From: Nonomuraea sp. SYSU D8015
GTDB lineage: Bacteria > Actinomycetota > Actinomycetes > Streptosporangiales > Streptosporangiaceae
Direction: 5' to 3'
Length of the DNA stretch: 64,000 bases
NCBI RefSeq assembly: GCF_008065375.1
Contig: NZ_VJYI01000028.1
Coordinates: 1 to 64,000 of the forward strand
This document shows, piece by piece, positions 10,193-18,281 of this stretch. Under the pieces are notes generated by a model. It was not told where the DNA came from. It did no database searches and saw only the letters and a list, made by a program, of their open reading frames with translations. Position 1 is the stretch's first letter. Each line of letters begins with the position of its first letter. The translations under genes were made by a program, and so were the position numbers.

Positions 10193-11128
10193 GTGGCGCG
10201 TTCTCCCGTGTCACCCGTGGTCTTCAGGATCCCGATGCGCACGCGTTTCCGGGGGCAGACCGTCAGGGAAGGGGTGCTGCTGCACGGCCCGGCGGGGTGG
10301 GGGGAGTTCTCCCCGTTCCCGGAGTACGGCCCGCGCGAGTGCGCCCGCTGGCTGGCGTGCGCCCGTGAGGCGGCCTTCGAGGGCTGGCCGGAGCCGGTGC
10401 GCGACCGGGTCCCCGTCAACGCCACCGTGCCGGCCGTGGACGCCGAGCAGGCCCACGACATCGTGCGGCGCTCGGGCTGCGGCACGGCGAAGGTCAAGGT
10501 GGCCGAGCGCGGGCAGACGTTCGACGACGACCTGGCCAGGGTGGAGGCCGTGCGCGACGCGCTCGGCCCCGCGGGGCGGCTGCGCGTCGACGTCAACGGC
10601 GCGTGGAGCGTCGATGAGGCCGTGCGGCGGCTGAAGCGGCTGGACAAGTACGACCTCGAATACGCCGAGCAGCCGTGCGCCACGCTGGAGGAGCTGGCCG
10701 CGGTGCGGCGGGCGTGCGACGTGCCGATCGCGGCCGACGAGTCGATCAGGCGGGCCGAAGACCCGCTGCGGGTGAGGGCGGCCGAGGCGGCCGACGTCGC
10801 GGTGGTCAAGGTGCAGCCGCTCGGCGGGGTGCGCAACGCGCTGCGCGTGGTGGAGGCGTGCGGGCTGCCCGCGGTGGTCTCCAGCGCCGTCGAGACCTCG
10901 GTGGGCCTGGCGGCGGGGCTGGCGCTGGCGGCGGCGCTGCCTTCGCTGCCGTACGCGTGCGGGCTCGGCACGATGTCGCTGCTGGCGGGTGACGTCGTGG
11001 ACGACTCGCTGGTGCCGGTGGACGGCGAGCTGGTGGTCCGCCGCCCCTCGGTAAATTTTCAGCTTTTGTCGGCATTTGAGATTGAATCTCCCCAGTGGCT
11101 TCGCCGGATGCAGGAGGCCTCACGTTGA
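10193..11128 (+). CDS. menC: o-succinylbenzoate synthase
   Basis: This enolase-superfamily enzyme of about 311 residues dehydrates SHCHC to o-succinylbenzoate. It starts RIPMRTRFRGQTVREG, typical of actinobacterial MenC. The catalytic residues are visible: AKVKVAE with the KxK lysine, DVNGAW and EQP plus AADES as metal ligands, and VVKVQPLGG as the second lysine. The start is uncertain: GTG at 10193 lies too close to GGGGAGGG, while GTG at 10208 or 10217 and ATG at 10148 are also in frame. Its TGA overlaps the TTG start of menD, so the two are translationally coupled. Confidence 0.9.
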   Translation: MARSPVSPVVFRIPMRTRFRGQTVREGVLLHGPAGWGEFSPFPEYGPRECARWLACAREAAFEGWPEPVRDRVPVNATVPAVDAEQAHDIVRRSGCGTAKVKVAERGQTFDDDLARVEAVRDALGPAGRLRVDVNGAWSVDEAVRRLKRLDKYDLEYAEQPCATLEELAAVRRACDVPIAADESIRRAEDPLRVRAAEAADVAVVKVQPLGGVRNALRVVEACGLPAVVSSAVETSVGLAAGLALAAALPSLPYACGLGTMSLLAGDVVDDSLVPVDGELVVRRPSVNFQLLSAFEIESPQWLRRMQEASR

Positions 11129-12786
11129 ACCCCGCCACCGCGCTGGCCACGGTGCTGGTCGACGAGCTGGTGCGCTGCGGCCTGACCGACGTGGTGCTGG
11201 CGCCCGGCTCGCGCTCCGCGCCGCTGGCGCTGGCCCTGCACGCCGAGTCGCGGGTGCGCCTGCACGTGCGCATCGACGAGCGCTCGGCGTCCTATCTGGC
11301 TCTCGGGCTGGCCAAGCGCGCCGAGCGGCCGGTCGCGCTCATCTGCTCGTCCGGCACCGCGGTGGCGAACTTCCATCCGGCCGTGATCGAGGCCGCCGAG
11401 GCGGGGGTGCCGCTGCTGGTGCTCACCGCCGACCGTCCGCCCGAGCTGCGTGGCACCGGCGCCAACCAGACGATCGACCAGATCAAGCTGTTCGGCGGCG
11501 CGACCCGCTGGTTCGCCGAGGTCGGCGTGCCGGAGGACCGTCCCGGGCAGGTCGCCTACTGGCGGTCGCTGGCCTGCCGCGCCTACCAGCGCGCAGCCGG
11601 CCCGGCCAACCCGGGCCCAGTCCACCTCAACCTGGCCTTCAGGGAGCCGCTGATCCCCGACGGCGACACCACGTGGTGCGAGCCGCTCGACAACGGCGCC
11701 GGCGGCCCCTGGGTGCGGGCCAGGGTCGCGCCCCCGCCCATCGCCCTGCACATCCCGCCGACCCGGCGCGGCGTGCTGGTCGTCGGCGACGGCGCGGCCA
11801 ACGTGCGCCGCTACGTGGCCGCCGCCGGCATGGCGGGCTGGCCGGTGCTGTCGGAGCCGCACGGCGGCGCCCGCTACGGCGACCACGCCATCTCGGCCTA
11901 CCACTACCTGCTCGGCACGCCCGAGTTCGCCGACGGCCACCGGCCCGACGTGGTGGTCACGCTCGGCCGCCCGGGGTTGTCGCGTCCGCTGCTGTCGTGG
12001 CTGCGGCGGGCGGGGGAGCACATCGTGGTGGCGCCCGACCTCGACCGCTGGCCTGACCCGACCCGGTCGGCCACGCAGGTGGCGCAGGCGGTGGAGATCC
12101 CCGTCGCCGCGGGCGACGACAGCTGGCTGCACGCCTGGCGGCGGGCTGACCTCGCGGCCCGGGCGGCCATGGACGAGGTGCTCGACGCCTCGGGGACCAG
12201 CGAGCCGCGCCTGGCCAGAGACCTGGTGGACGCGCTGCCGAACGGCTCGCTGCTGTTCTGCGGCTCCTCGATGCCGATCCGCGACCTGGACCAGGCGATG
12301 CGGCCGCGGCGCGGCATCAGGGTGATGGCCAACCGGGGGGCCTCCGGCATCGACGGGCTGGTCTCGACCGCGATGGGGGCGGCGCTGGCGCACAACGGGC
12401 CGGCGTTCGCGCTGCTGGGCGACCTGTCGTTCCTGCACGACCAGAACGGGCTGATCCTCGGGCCCCGCGAGCCGCGGCCCGACCTGTGCCTCGTGGTGGT
12501 CAACAACGACGGGGGCGGCATCTTCTCGCTGCTGCCCCAGGCGGCGATCCGGGATCCGTTCGAGCGGGTCTTCGGCACGCCGCACGGGGTCGACCTGGCG
12601 TACGTGGCCGCGGCGACGGGCACGCCGTACACGCTGGTGTCGGACGTGGCGGACCTGCCGAAGGCGCTGCGCGGCGAGGGGCCGCGCGTGGTCGAGGTGC
12701 GGACGGACCGTGAGGAGAACGTCGTCGTGCACGCCCGCCTGCGCGAGGCCGCCCAGGACGCGGTCCGCGCCTGCCTGACCACCTGA
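11125..12786 (+). CDS. menD: SEPHCHC synthase (MenD)
   Basis: This 553-residue ThDP-dependent enzyme condenses isochorismate with 2-oxoglutarate, the first committed step to menaquinone. The N-terminal signature is VVLAPGSRSAPLALAL, followed by RIDERSASYLALGLAK and the cofactor Glu/SGT region CSSGTAVANFHPAV. The C-terminal ThDP-binding module reads GDLSFLHDQNGLI, then VVVNNDGGGIFSLLP. The TTG at 11125 overlaps the menC stop (TTGA), and GGAGG lies 8 bases upstream. An upstream GTG would extend into menC by ten codons. menF, menH, menB and menA are not in the window. Confidence 0.95.
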   Translation: MNPATALATVLVDELVRCGLTDVVLAPGSRSAPLALALHAESRVRLHVRIDERSASYLALGLAKRAERPVALICSSGTAVANFHPAVIEAAEAGVPLLVLTADRPPELRGTGANQTIDQIKLFGGATRWFAEVGVPEDRPGQVAYWRSLACRAYQRAAGPANPGPVHLNLAFREPLIPDGDTTWCEPLDNGAGGPWVRARVAPPPIALHIPPTRRGVLVVGDGAANVRRYVAAAGMAGWPVLSEPHGGARYGDHAISAYHYLLGTPEFADGHRPDVVVTLGRPGLSRPLLSWLRRAGEHIVVAPDLDRWPDPTRSATQVAQAVEIPVAAGDDSWLHAWRRADLAARAAMDEVLDASGTSEPRLARDLVDALPNGSLLFCGSSMPIRDLDQAMRPRRGIRVMANRGASGIDGLVSTAMGAALAHNGPAFALLGDLSFLHDQNGLILGPREPRPDLCLVVVNNDGGGIFSLLPQAAIRDPFERVFGTPHGVDLAYVAAATGTPYTLVSDVADLPKALRGEGPRVVEVRTDREENVVVHARLREAAQDAVRACLTT

Positions 12787-12807
12787 CCCCACCACCTCCC
12801 GGCCCGA

Positions 12808-12829
12808 GGGGACCCGCGCTGCGGTCCCC
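12808..12829 (+). terminator. hairpin after menD
   Basis: GGGGACC and GGTCCCC are separated by eight bases, 22 bases after the menD stop. It is a plausible terminator for menCD. Confidence 0.6.
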
Positions 12830-12914
12830 TGCCGCTCCTCCGCCACCCCCATACTTCGGCGGACGTCCCTTGGGAAGAGGACGAAGGCGCTCTTCTCCCG
12901 GACGAACCCGCATC

Positions 12915-12991
12915 GGTCCCTTTCGCAAAGGGGCCGGCACCAGTCGCCTCTCCCACGGGCCTGCACCGGTCCCTTCTCTCCCGAAGGGACC
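12915..12991. terminator. two related hairpins between menD and the exonuclease gene
   Basis: GGTCCCTTT and AAAGGGGCC pair across a 3-base loop at 12915-12935 with one wobble pair. GGTCCCTT and AAGGGACC pair across 8 bases at 12968-12991. The two share the GGTCCCTT arm and look like diverged copies. Either could terminate from both sides of this convergent gap. Confidence 0.55.
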
Positions 12992-13037
12992 CGCGCCGAC
13001 GTGCGGTGGGAGTGAAAGGACGCAGGCCGGCCGCAGG

Positions 13038-13937
13038 TCAGCCGCGCAGGGCGTCGAGCAGGCGGTTGAGCGGGCCGTCCAGGCCGTACCTGTCGGCCAG
13101 CGCCACCAGCGCCTCCGGGTCGCGCGGCTTGTCCGGCAGGGTCAGGTCGGCGGGCGGGAGCGGCGCGTCCGGGGCCACCTTGACGACGGCGGGGGCGGCG
13201 CTCAGGTAGTCGCGGGCGGCGGCCAGCTTGATGCGGGCGCCGGCGGGGAAGCCGTCGGTCTCGCCCGCGTCCAGGGCGGCGAGCAGCGCCTGGAGGGAGC
13301 CGAAGCGGGTGATGAGGGCGGCCGCGGACTTCTCGCCCACGCCTGCGACGCCGGGCAGCCCGTCGCTGGGGTCGCCGCGCAGCGTGGCGAAGTCGGCGTA
13401 GCCGCGGCCGGGGATGCCGTATTTGGCGGTGACGAACGCCTCGTCCACGATCTGGAGGTTGCGGATGCCGCGCGCGGTGTAGAGGACGCGGACCGGGCGG
13501 GCGTCGTCGACCAGCTGGAACAGGTCGCGGTCGCCGGTGACGATGTCGACCGCGCCGCTCGCCTGGTGGGTGAGCGTGCCGATGACGTCGTCGGCCTCGT
13601 AACCGGGCGACTCCAGGCGGGCGATGCCGACGGCGTCGAGCACCTCCTGAATGACGGCGATCTGCGGCACGAGGGCCTCGGGCACCACCTCGGTGTTGCC
13701 GTGGGCGACGCGGTGGGCCTTGTACGTCGGGATGGCCGCCACCCGGAAGGCGGGCCGCCAGTCGGCGTCCATGGTGGCAGCGAGCTCCGCGGGGGAGTGC
13801 TGGCGCACCAGGGTGGCGATCATGTCGATGAGGCCGCGTACCGCGTTGACCGGCGAGCCGTCGGGAGCCTTGATCGACTCCGGCACGCCGTAGAAGGCGC
13901 GGAAGTAGAGGGACGGGGTGTCCAGAAGCATCAGCAC
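13038..13937 (-). CDS. 5'-3' exonuclease (FEN/PolA-N-terminal family)
   Basis: This 299-residue stand-alone flap-type 5' nuclease belongs to the family of the DNA polymerase I N-terminal domain. Metal-site acidic residues lie in LLDTPSLYFRAFYG, TMDADWRP, GYEADDVIGTL and VTGDRDLFQLV. The helix-hairpin-helix binding DNA is LRGDPSDGLPGVAGVGEKSA. It should trim RNA primers or flaps during repair. The GTG at 13937 overlaps the stop of the upstream phosphatase gene (TAGTG), so translation is coupled. ATG at 13931 is an alternative. Its partner upstream is a signalling protein, which is an odd operon mate. Confidence 0.9.
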   Translation of the reverse strand: MLMLLDTPSLYFRAFYGVPESIKAPDGSPVNAVRGLIDMIATLVRQHSPAELAATMDADWRPAFRVAAIPTYKAHRVAHGNTEVVPEALVPQIAVIQEVLDAVGIARLESPGYEADDVIGTLTHQASGAVDIVTGDRDLFQLVDDARPVRVLYTARGIRNLQIVDEAFVTAKYGIPGRGYADFATLRGDPSDGLPGVAGVGEKSAAALITRFGSLQALLAALDAGETDGFPAGARIKLAAARDYLSAAPAVVKVAPDAPLPPADLTLPDKPRDPEALVALADRYGLDGPLNRLLDALRG

Positions 13938-15139
13938 TAGCTCAGTATGCCCACCCCCAGCAGGCACGCGTCGTCCTCCGGGTTGGGACCGCCGATGTCG
14001 GACAGCATCCGGTCGAGCCCGGCCTCCAGATCGCCGCCCGGCACGTCGCGCGCGGCGGCCAGGGCCAGGTCGAGGCCGACGTCGATGTCGCGGGTGCGCC
14101 GCTCGACCAGCCCGTCGGTGAACATCAGCAGCAGGTCGCCGGGCCGCAGCCGGGTGATGGCCAGCTCGTACGGCCGCCCGGACGCGGCCCCCAGCAGCAC
14201 GCCCCTGGGCTGGTCGAGGCGGCTGGCGGCCCCGTCGCGCACGAGGATGGGCGCCGGGTGCCCGGCCTGGCTCCAGGCGAACACGCGGGTCTCCGGGTCC
14301 AGGTGGCCGACGATCGCGGTGGCGGTGGTGTCGGTGAGCTGGTGCAGGACCAGCTCGTTGAGCCAGTCGAGCAGCCGGTTGGCGGGCCGGCCGGTCATGG
14401 CCAGGCCGACGAGGGCGTGGCGGAGCTGGGCCATGTGCGCGATCGCGGGCAGTCCGTGGCCCGAGACGTCGCCGACCGCCAGCAGCAGGCGGCCGTCGGG
14501 GGCGGGGGTGGCCTCGAACCAGTCGCCGCCCAGGTTCGCGGTCTTCTCCGCGGGCACGTACCGCACCGCGATCCTGGTGTGCGGCAGGTCGGGGCGGCAG
14601 CCGGGGTCGGGCAGGATCGCCGCGCGCAGCGCCAGCATCACGTGGCGGTCCTCGGCGGCCTGCTCGCGGGTCTCCAGGAGCTGGCGGCGCGACTCCGACA
14701 TCATGCGCTCGGCGCGGCGGCGGCCGGTGATGTCCTGGATGACGCCGTGCAGGCCGATGGGGCCGCCGGGGGCCATGAGCGGCTCCAGCACCACGCGCAG
14801 GTCGCGCAGCTCGCCGCCGCGGCGGATGCGGAACTCGGCCTGGACGGGGTCGACGCCCTGCACGGCGGCCCACAGGAGGCGGTCGAGCGCGGCCACGTCC
14901 GCGGGCTCGACGTGCTTGGCCAGCTGGGGCAGGGCGATGGGGCCCTCGGCGGGGTCGCGGCCGAAGATCGTGTACACCTGGTCGGACCAGATCGTCTCGC
15001 CGGTGTGGAGATGCCATTCCGCCCAGCCCATGTTGCCGAGCCGTTGCGCGTGCGCCAGCCGTACGGCGAGCATCTCCGCGTCGGTTTCGTGCCCGAGCAG
15101 CCCGGCCCCCACCGCGCCAGTGCCCATGACGTCGACCAT
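13937..15139 (-). CDS. PAS domain-containing SpoIIE/PP2C-type phosphatase
   Basis: This 400-residue soluble signalling protein has two parts. The N-terminal PAS domain spans about residues 30-145, with LGNMGWAEWHLHTGETIWSD and the PAC-like end GLHGVIQDITGRRRAE. A short helix links it to a SpoIIE-type phosphatase domain at about 185-400. That domain carries metal-binding motifs GGDWFEA, GDVSGHGLPA, FTDGLVERR and DDACLLGV. Such proteins dephosphorylate anti-sigma-factor antagonists and activate alternative sigma factors. No partner kinase or antagonist is adjacent. The ATG at 15139 has GAGAGTGAG upstream; a second ATG lies four codons later. A perfect palindrome at 15168 may regulate it. Confidence 0.9.
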   Translation of the reverse strand: MVDVMGTGAVGAGLLGHETDAEMLAVRLAHAQRLGNMGWAEWHLHTGETIWSDQVYTIFGRDPAEGPIALPQLAKHVEPADVAALDRLLWAAVQGVDPVQAEFRIRRGGELRDLRVVLEPLMAPGGPIGLHGVIQDITGRRRAERMMSESRRQLLETREQAAEDRHVMLALRAAILPDPGCRPDLPHTRIAVRYVPAEKTANLGGDWFEATPAPDGRLLLAVGDVSGHGLPAIAHMAQLRHALVGLAMTGRPANRLLDWLNELVLHQLTDTTATAIVGHLDPETRVFAWSQAGHPAPILVRDGAASRLDQPRGVLLGAASGRPYELAITRLRPGDLLLMFTDGLVERRTRDIDVGLDLALAAARDVPGGDLEAGLDRMLSDIGGPNPEDDACLLGVGILS

Positions 15140-15167
15140 AGTCTCACTCTCAAAGTGCAGTGGATCT

Positions 15168-15179
15168 GGACAATTGTCC
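15168..15179. promoter_or_regulatory. perfect 12-bp palindrome between divergent genes
   Basis: GGACAATTGTCC is fully self-complementary and lies 29 bases upstream of the PAS-phosphatase start and about 105 upstream of the peptidase start. It is a candidate dimeric regulator site. Confidence 0.45.
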
Positions 15180-15282
15180 CCACGATACGTGATCGATGTT
15201 CAACGGAGTGTAGCGATCCATTGCTGTGATGTGAGAGCTTTTCGCGGATTTTAGGAGGCGTGGGCGCGAGTAGATTGGGCCT

Positions 15283-16392
15283 GTGACGTCCTCAGACCTG
15301 TATCCCGTGTCCCGTCTGGCCGCCGTGCAGGAGGCCACCGCCAAGGCCGGGCTCGACGCCCTGCTGCTCACGCCCGGTCCCGATCTGCGTTACGTGAGCG
15401 GCTACGACGCCAAGCCGCTGGAGCGGCTGACGTGCCTGGTGGTGCCCGCCTCCGGGGAGCCGTGCATGGTGGTGCCCCGGCTGGAGCTGCCCGCCGCGGA
15501 GGCCTCGCCCGCGTCGCGGCTGGGGCTGGAGTTCGTGGCGTGGGACGAGACCGACGACCCGTACGCGCTGGTGGCCGCCCGTCTGGGCCGGGTGGCCAAG
15601 GTCGGGCTGGCCGATCGCATGTGGGCGATGTCGTCGCTGCGGTTCCGCGACGCGCTGCCGGGCGCCGAGCAGGTGCTGGCCGGGAGCGTGCTGCGGGAGC
15701 TGCGGATGCGCAAGTCCCCGGCCGAGGTGGCGGCGCTGCGCGAGGCGGGGGAGGCCATCGACGCCGTCCACCGGCGGGTGCCGGAGTTCCTGCGGGCCGG
15801 GCGGACCGAGCGCGAGGTGGGCAGAGACATCGCCGAGGCGATCCTGGCCGCCGGGCACGCCACGGTCGACTTCGTGATCGTCGCCTCCGGCCCCAACGGC
15901 GCCAGCCCGCACCACGACGTGTCCGACCGGGTGATCCAGGCGGGCGAGCCGGTCGTGGTCGACATCGGCGGCCAGCTGCACAACGGCTACTGCTCCGACT
16001 CCACCCGCACCTACAGCGTGGGCGAGCCGCCCGCCGACTTCGCCGCGTACTACGAGGTTCTGCGCCGCGCCCAGGAGGCGGCGTGCGCGGCGGTCCGGCC
16101 CGGCGTGTCGTGCGAGTCGGTCGACGCCGCCGCCCGCGACGTCATCGCCGAGGCCGGGTACGGCGGCTACTTCATCCACCGGACCGGGCACGGCATCGGG
16201 ATCGAGACGCACGAGGAGCCGTACATCGTGGCCGGCAACGGCGAGCCGCTGGAGCCCGGGCACGCCTTCTCCGTCGAGCCGGGCATCTACCTGCCCGGCC
16301 GCCACGGCGCCAGGATCGAGGACATCGTCGTGTGCACCGAGAACGGAGGCGAACGGCTCAACGACACGCCGCGCGAGCTGGTGATCGTGTAG
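15283..16392 (+). CDS. M24 family Xaa-Pro aminopeptidase/dipeptidase
   Basis: This 369-residue pita-bread-fold metallopeptidase cleaves bonds next to proline. The N-terminal creatinase-like domain spans about residues 5-130. The catalytic domain shows the dimetal ligands Asp in VVVDIGGQL, Asp in CSDSTRTYSVG, His in HRTGHGIGIETHEEP, Glu in SVEPGIYLPG and Glu in RIEDIVV. The GTG start at 15283 lies six bases after TAGATT, so the message is probably leaderless. The P450 gene follows 79 bases downstream on the same strand. A generic proteolysis or peptide-recycling role is likely. Confidence 0.9.
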   Translation: MTSSDLYPVSRLAAVQEATAKAGLDALLLTPGPDLRYVSGYDAKPLERLTCLVVPASGEPCMVVPRLELPAAEASPASRLGLEFVAWDETDDPYALVAARLGRVAKVGLADRMWAMSSLRFRDALPGAEQVLAGSVLRELRMRKSPAEVAALREAGEAIDAVHRRVPEFLRAGRTEREVGRDIAEAILAAGHATVDFVIVASGPNGASPHHDVSDRVIQAGEPVVVDIGGQLHNGYCSDSTRTYSVGEPPADFAAYYEVLRRAQEAACAAVRPGVSCESVDAAARDVIAEAGYGGYFIHRTGHGIGIETHEEPYIVAGNGEPLEPGHAFSVEPGIYLPGRHGARIEDIVVCTENGGERLNDTPRELVIV

Positions 16393-16406
16393 GCGGGCCG
16401 CCGCGG

Positions 16407-16442
16407 GAGATCGCAATATGAGGCGATCTCAGGTCTATCGCC
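16407..16442. promoter_or_regulatory. overlapping inverted repeats upstream of the P450 gene
   Basis: GAGATCGC at 16407-16414 pairs with GCGATCTC at 16423-16430. The second arm's core, GGCGAT at 16422-16427, also pairs with ATCGCC at 16437-16442. A further ATCGC lies at 16454-16458. Repeated ATCGC/GCGAT half-sites with alternative pairings could be a regulator site or the terminator of the upstream gene. Confidence 0.45.
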
Positions 16443-16471
16443 ATCCCTCTCGGATCGCTACCGTCTCGATC

Positions 16472-17671
16472 ATGGCCGAATTCGAGCACTATCCGTTCAT
16501 GCCCGGCCCGCGGGGTATCCCGGCCGGGACGTACGCCGAACGGCGGGAGAAAGAGCCGCTGGGCAAGGTGCGCCTGCCCAGCGGCGACACCGCGTACCTC
16601 ACCACCACCTACCAGGACGCCGCCGGCGTGCTGAGCGATCCGCGCTTCAGCCGGGACCTCACCCGTCCCGGCTCGCCCCAGATGTTCGCCGGCTACACCA
16701 TCGGCGACACGCCCGGCGTCCTCACGAGCATGGACCCGCCCGAGCACACGCGGCTGCGCCGCCTGCTGTCGGGGGTGTTCACGCCGCGCCAGGTCAACGC
16801 CTGGCGGCCGCGGCTGCGGGCGCTCACCGGCGAGCTCATCGACGCGCTGCCCGAGGAGTTCGACTTCCTCAACGACTTCGCCTTCCCGCTGCCCGTGCAG
16901 ATCATCTGCGACATCACGGGCGTGCCGGAGATCGACAACGTACGGGTGCGCGCCTGGTCGGACGCGATGCTGTCCACCTCCAGTCTCACGGAGGAGGAGA
17001 AGCTCACCGCGGCGATGGAGTTCTACGGCTACATCGCCGAGCTGATCGCCGCCCACCGCGACAACCCCGGCGACGGCCTGCTGGCCACCATGATCCACGC
17101 CCGCGACGGCGAGGACCGGCTGACCGAGGAGGAGCTGGTACGCAACACGCTCGGCCTGTTCCTGGCCGGACACGAGACCACCGGTTCGGTCCTGGCCAGG
17201 TCGATCCTGCGGCTGCTCGACCCGCGCGACGGCTACGAGCGGCTGGCCGGCCGGCCGGAGCTGATCCCGAGCGCGGTCGAGGAGCTGCTGCGGCTGGAGC
17301 AGCCCGGCGACAGCCCGCTCCTCCGGGTCGCCACCGAGGACGTCGAGCTCCCGTCGGGTGTCGTGCGCAAGGGCGAGGGCGTGATCGCCTCCTTCGCCGG
17401 CGCCAACTTCGACCCGTCGGTCTTCCCGGACCCGGAGGTCATGGACCTGCGGCGGGAGACGACGCAGCAGCACCTGGCGTTCGGCCGCGGCCCCCACTAC
17501 TGCCTGGGCGCGAACCTCGCCAGGATGGAGCTGCAGGAGATCCTGGGCGTGCTCGTCGAGCGCCTGCCCGATCTCGCGCTCGCCATGCCCGCGGCCGACG
17601 TGCCGTGGACGGAGGGCAACATCATCGTCAGGCCCGTACGGGTGCCCGTGCGCAAGTCCGGCGCCGCCTGA
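16472..17671 (+). CDS. cytochrome P450
   Basis: This 399-residue soluble bacterial P450 has the I-helix oxygen-activation motif AGHETTG at about residue 232, the K-helix ExxR in EELLR, and the heme-binding loop FGRGPHYCLGANLAR with the axial Cys at residue 344. Its length and motifs match CYP105/CYP107-like actinobacterial enzymes. The substrate is unknown. No ferredoxin or reductase gene is adjacent, and no biosynthetic cluster surrounds it, so it must borrow redox partners. ATG 16472 lies seven bases after TACCGT, suggesting a leaderless mRNA. It converges with the HD-domain gene one base away. Confidence 0.95.
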   Translation: MAEFEHYPFMPGPRGIPAGTYAERREKEPLGKVRLPSGDTAYLTTTYQDAAGVLSDPRFSRDLTRPGSPQMFAGYTIGDTPGVLTSMDPPEHTRLRRLLSGVFTPRQVNAWRPRLRALTGELIDALPEEFDFLNDFAFPLPVQIICDITGVPEIDNVRVRAWSDAMLSTSSLTEEEKLTAAMEFYGYIAELIAAHRDNPGDGLLATMIHARDGEDRLTEEELVRNTLGLFLAGHETTGSVLARSILRLLDPRDGYERLAGRPELIPSAVEELLRLEQPGDSPLLRVATEDVELPSGVVRKGEGVIASFAGANFDPSVFPDPEVMDLRRETTQQHLAFGRGPHYCLGANLARMELQEILGVLVERLPDLALAMPAADVPWTEGNIIVRPVRVPVRKSGAA

Positions 17672-17672
17672 G

Positions 17673-18254
17673 TCACCCGGAGGCGAGCGGATACGCGTTC
17701 TGGAAGGCGAGGCGGGCGTCGGCGCCCTCCGCGATGCGCGTGAGGAGGTCGTCCAGCTCCATGAAGACCTGCCAGGCCGGCGCCGCGCCCGCGAGCCGGC
17801 CGACGACGAGCTGCTCCAGACCGGGCACCCGCTTGGCCTTCCAGACCTTGTCGGCCAGGCTCACCAGGTGATCCTCGAGGGTGGTGCCCGGGCCGGTCCA
17901 GGAGGCGTGCGTACGGGCGAAGCGGGCCAGGCGCTCGGGCACCCCGCGGGCGAGCAGGAGCCGGTGGCCGTCGGGCTCGTGGGCCGAGCCCGGGCCCGAC
18001 AGCTCGGCCGGATGCAGGCATTTGCCGATGTCGTGGGTGGCCGCGCCGAACAGCACGGCCTCCCGGTCCACCGGCACGTCCGGGTGGCGGGCGGCGAGCC
18101 AGGCGAGCAGGTCGGCGGCCACGCCGTGGACGGCGCGCAGGTGGGCCGCCAGGCGGGGCGGCGCGTCCAGGTCGCGCAGCAGCGCGGCGGCCTCGGGCGG
18201 CAGGGGGCGCGAGGGCGGGTCGGTCAGGGCGCGGTGGAGGGCGGCCGAGGTCAC
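17673..18254 (-). CDS. HD domain-containing phosphohydrolase-like protein
   Basis: This 193-residue HD-superfamily protein has the metal-binding series H...HD...D: His in LRAVHGVAADLL, the HD pair in FGAATHDIGKCLHP, a further His in SAHEPDGHRLLLARG and Asp in LVSLADKVWKAKR. Such proteins hydrolyse phosphate esters of nucleotides or signalling molecules; the substrate here is unknown. The start is GTG 18254 or GTG 18263. It is divergent from the PP2C-like gene 27 bases away, with a shared palindrome in the gap. That pairing suggests co-regulation of two phosphohydrolases. Confidence 0.78.
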   Translation of the reverse strand: MTSAALHRALTDPPSRPLPPEAAALLRDLDAPPRLAAHLRAVHGVAADLLAWLAARHPDVPVDREAVLFGAATHDIGKCLHPAELSGPGSAHEPDGHRLLLARGVPERLARFARTHASWTGPGTTLEDHLVSLADKVWKAKRVPGLEQLVVGRLAGAAPAWQVFMELDDLLTRIAEGADARLAFQNAYPLASG

Positions 18255-18261
18255 AGCCGCC

Positions 18262-18274
18262 ACTGTGGCACAGT
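18262..18274. promoter_or_regulatory. perfect 13-bp palindrome in a divergent promoter
   Basis: ACTGTG, one base, then CACAGT lies in the 27-base gap between the HD gene and the PP2C gene. It overlaps the alternative GTG 18263. It is well placed to control both genes. Confidence 0.5.
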
Positions 18275-18281
18275 CGCTGTC

